Shown: in pieces, positions 8,561 to 10,943 of the stretch
Layout: every line of letters starts with the position of its first letter
How positions within the stretch are numbered: the first letter of the stretch is position 1
Assembly: GCA_016256075.1 (NCBI GenBank)
Contig: SDVU01000743.1
Span: 1 to 10,943 of the forward strand
Length of the DNA stretch: 10,943 nucleotides
From: Dictyocoela muelleri
Lineage: Eukaryota > Microsporidia
Direction: 5' to 3'
Notes under the pieces: generated by a model
Seen by the model: the letters and a program-made list of their open reading frames with translations, nothing else
Database searches by the model: none
What the model was told of the DNA's origin: nothing
Program-made: the position numbers and the translations under genes

Positions 8561-9269
8561 GATTGATACTGCCTATTAAAATTATTTTGATTTATGAAAT
8601 CCTGTCACCGCTGTTATGTGGAAAACCTCCTTAATATTACAACATGCGCCTCCATACTTATGTTTTAACTGGTGAGCTATCAAGGGTAAAACTTTTTTGT
8701 TTAAATCTTAATTGAAATTTTAAAAACCGGGCGATAAAATTTAAAGGATAATTTGTATTTCAATGGTGTCAATATCAATGAAGACTTTTACACATCCATG
8801 AATTTTTAAGTAGCAGCTATTCTCTGCATCATATAAATAGGATAATTGACAATATTGATAATTGAAAAACGCAAAACGTTGTAAGTTGCGTTGCATACCT
8901 GACTTCCTTGTCATTTCGACAAATGAAAAGATTAGTGAATTGTTTAAAAAGGAATCAAAGTTGATAATAAATATATTTTCAAGGAGAATTGATGTTCAGT
9001 TGATTTTTAAAAGAAAAATTAATAAAGAATGCAGATGACAGATAAAATATTTAATTTAAATAAAAAGTTTAAAGAACATACTGTTAAATCAATCGTATAT
9101 AATTATTATATGTCCCAAAAAATATTCGATCTAAACTTAAAATTAAAGCTGTTATTTTATGAAAGAGGTTATTACTATTTTTATTAAATCAGATACTGAT
9201 AAATTATTAATTGTCAATTCATTAATAGATATTCATTTATATATAAAATAAACTTTTTAATGAACTAAA
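8561..9269. other. stretch without a recognised gene
   Basis: It is slightly less AT-extreme than the rest, with GC patches near 8600-8660 and 8880-8920. The plus-strand frame described from 8331 runs on weakly to about 8700. I recognise no family, RNA gene or repeat. Confidence 0.5.
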
Positions 9270-10475
9270 TCTACCTTTTTTTCGATTATTATAAATAATT
9301 TATATGTTTAAATGTGTTTTTTTGATCCATTTAAATCATATATTGCTTTTGAAGCAAAAAGTCGTTTTTGCCATAAAAATTATTTTCTCTGTATTTGCTT
9401 TAATCGAATAATTAAACTATTTATATTAGTTTTATAATTCGTAAGATCATATTTTCCCCTGCTCAATTACCACATTTTTGTAACTTAAATTCAATGATCT
9501 AGAATTAGCTTTGAATCGATTTATTTGACATTTTCTTTGTATTTTTTTATTTTTTAGATCATATTTTTTTTCTTAACCAATTATTAAATTTAACTCCAAA
9601 ATTATTTTCTCTTGAAAACGTTTATAATTTATTCATTTGACGGTTTGTATGCAAATTTAAATTTATTAGGACCGAAATATTCTTTTTCTTACCAAATTAG
9701 CGCATTTTACCTCGCTAAATTCATTTTATCAATAATTCTATTTGAACGATTTATTTGACAATTTCTATGTGTTATATAATCCGGTATAATATATCTCGTC
9801 TTTTGCATACAAAATTATATCATAGATACCCATAAATTCTTTATCTCTGTAATCTGCTTAATTCGATTTATTTAACAATTGTTTTGTGTTTACAATATAT
9901 AGGATAATCTCGGCTTTTACCTACCACATTAGTGCATTTAAAATCCTTAAATACATTTTTTAGCGAATTTATTTTAAAAAAATCTTTTAATTTTACTATT
10001 TCTATGTGTTTTATTATATGGTATATATATATATATCATTTTTCTCATTAAATTAAGTCATTTATACCCGAAAAAACTTTATTTTCTTTAGAATTCGCTT
10101 TGAATAAATAAATTTTACCTTTTCCTTGTTTTATATTTTATGTTATAATCATATATCGGCTTTGCCTACAATATTAAGGGATTTAAGCCTATAAGTATAT
10201 TTTCTCATGATGTCACTGCGAAGCGTTTCATACGACTATTTATATTTGCTTTAAGATCTGTCTGTAACATATATTGGCATTTGCATACTTAATTAGAGTA
10301 TTTTACCCCATAATATTATTTTCTATAGAGACATTTATAATGATTATCTCAAATATTTATACGTGTTTATGATACGGTAGTATTATAATTCGCTTTTTCC
10401 CACCAAATTCGGGCATTAAACCCTAAAAAAATAGAACTCGATATCTATATATTAAATCGACTATTTCTACATGTT
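9270..10475. repeat. diverged tandem array, unit about 117 bp, about ten copies
   Basis: A unit of about 117 bp is repeated head to tail. Its recognisable blocks, in order, are CGGCTTTTGCCTACCAAAT, then TAGTGCATTTTACCCC, then TTATTTTCTCT, then GAATTCGCTTTGAATCGA, then TTTATTTGACAATTTCTATG, then TGTTTTATAATATGG. The ACCAAATTA-like anchor falls near 9354, 9463, 9576, 9691, 9808, 9923, 10047, 10168, 10287 and 10402, so spacings run from about 109 to 124 bases. No two copies are close to identical, and small indels are common. The array is therefore old and not recently homogenised. Spacings are not multiples of three and all frames hold stops, so it is not coding. A partial copy begins at about 9270, and the last copy fades after about 10475. 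Confidence 0.85.
10022..10036. repeat. TA microsatellite inside the tandem array
   Basis: An uninterrupted TA run of 15 bases sits in the copy beginning near 10047. It helps explain why the spacing there is the longest in the array (about 124). Confidence 0.8.
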
Positions 10476-10555
10476 AGTTTAGTTAGTTTATTCCATGTAT
10501 TTAGACGTGAGTTACGGCAGGTTATAGGTTAGTTGCGCTGTAGTTAGGATTTTAA

Positions 10556-10711
10556 ATGACTGATAATGCAGGACTAATATTTTATATACATTTTAAAAGA
10601 CATATAAGGCAGTACCACTCGATTCGTACCGACATCAGCTATAGCTTTCGAATGTATCGATTAACGATTAAAACTAGCGGAGAAAATAGGAAACTATACA
10701 GTAGAGGATAA
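10556..10711 (+). CDS. 51-aa open frame of unknown nature (doubtful)
   Basis: An ATG directly after an in-frame TAA opens 51 codons ending in TAA at 10709-10711. The product starts MTDNAGLIFYIHFKRHIRQY and is rich in Arg and Lys, including CGN and AGN codons that are rare in this AT-rich window. It has no signal peptide, membrane segment or motif that I recognise. It lies about 80 bases past the tandem array, in a patch of higher GC (about 10500-10690). It may be a fragment of a decayed gene or a chance frame. No ribosome-binding or promoter signal decides the matter. Confidence 0.25.
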   Translation: MTDNAGLIFYIHFKRHIRQYHSIRTDISYSFRMYRLTIKTSGENRKLYSRG

Positions 10712-10943
10712 AATTATTGAACTAAATTATATATCATATAACATAATAAATAATGTATAAATATAAAAAAGTCATTCAAGATTGATAAAAAAGTAAAATA
10801 AGATTTTTTTTATGAAAATAACATTGTCAATCTGTAGAACAGAATATAACACACAATGAAATATGCATTAGAACAATTCAAAGTAAAATATAATAAAAAA
10901 AGAATAAGAAATATTAATAATTGTATTAATAAGTATAAAGAAC
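10712..10943. other. AT-rich right edge
   Basis: A-rich sequence with no gene, repeat or RNA that I can support. Confidence 0.6.

Noticed and set aside
9270-10475. Tandem array as a repeat-protein gene
   Set aside because: Unit length varies and is not a multiple of three, and every frame has frequent stops.
1-10943. CRISPR array, rRNA, tRNA, operon or bacterial origin features
   Set aside because: No short regular spacer-repeat pattern, no conserved RNA core and no gene cluster. The only periodic array has a unit of about 117 bp without unique spacers.

Overview
This window is very AT-rich (GC roughly one fifth, estimated by eye), full of homopolymer runs, and has no intact gene that I can recognise. 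What can be recognised are decayed mobile elements and a diverged tandem repeat. Gene-poor, very AT-rich DNA holding broken Merlin-like and Tc1/mariner-like transposons fits an expanded microsporidian genome (Edhazardia-like). An AT-rich protist or anaerobic chytrid cannot be excluded, because no host gene is present to place the organism.

Layout from left to right. 1-1849 is AT-rich filler with a few small palindromes. 1859-2740 is an 882-bp element with perfect 16-bp core terminal inverted repeats (TIRs) and identical 9-bp flanks (TATTATAAA). It has no convincing transposase. 2750-4350 is filler, followed by a 14-bp tandem duplication and a GC-rich hairpin near 4426. 4695-5079 holds two overlapping antisense open frames of unknown nature. 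5138-5818 on the minus strand is a decayed Tc1/mariner-like transposase. 5885-6178 contains two hairpin-forming palindromes. 6869-7886 is the best-supported element, a complete but broken Merlin (IS1595/IS1016-type) transposon on the minus strand. It has about 45-bp TIRs, a 9-bp target duplication with one mismatch, a zinc-binding N-terminus and a recognisable D-D-E core. 8130-8560 may hold a minus-strand fossil of a Ty3/gypsy-type reverse transcriptase (weak), and on the plus strand a 57-codon open stretch that I cannot identify. A perfect 22-bp palindrome lies at 8464-8485. 9270-10475 is a tandem array of about ten diverged copies of a unit of about 117 bp. The right edge has a 51-codon ATG-initiated frame of unknown origin and then AT-rich sequence.

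There is no operon or working gene set. The window reads as a graveyard of cut-and-paste elements beside a satellite-like array. The two elements with both ends preserved have 9-bp flanking duplications, which suggests, without proof, that they come from related Merlin-type families with different end sequences.
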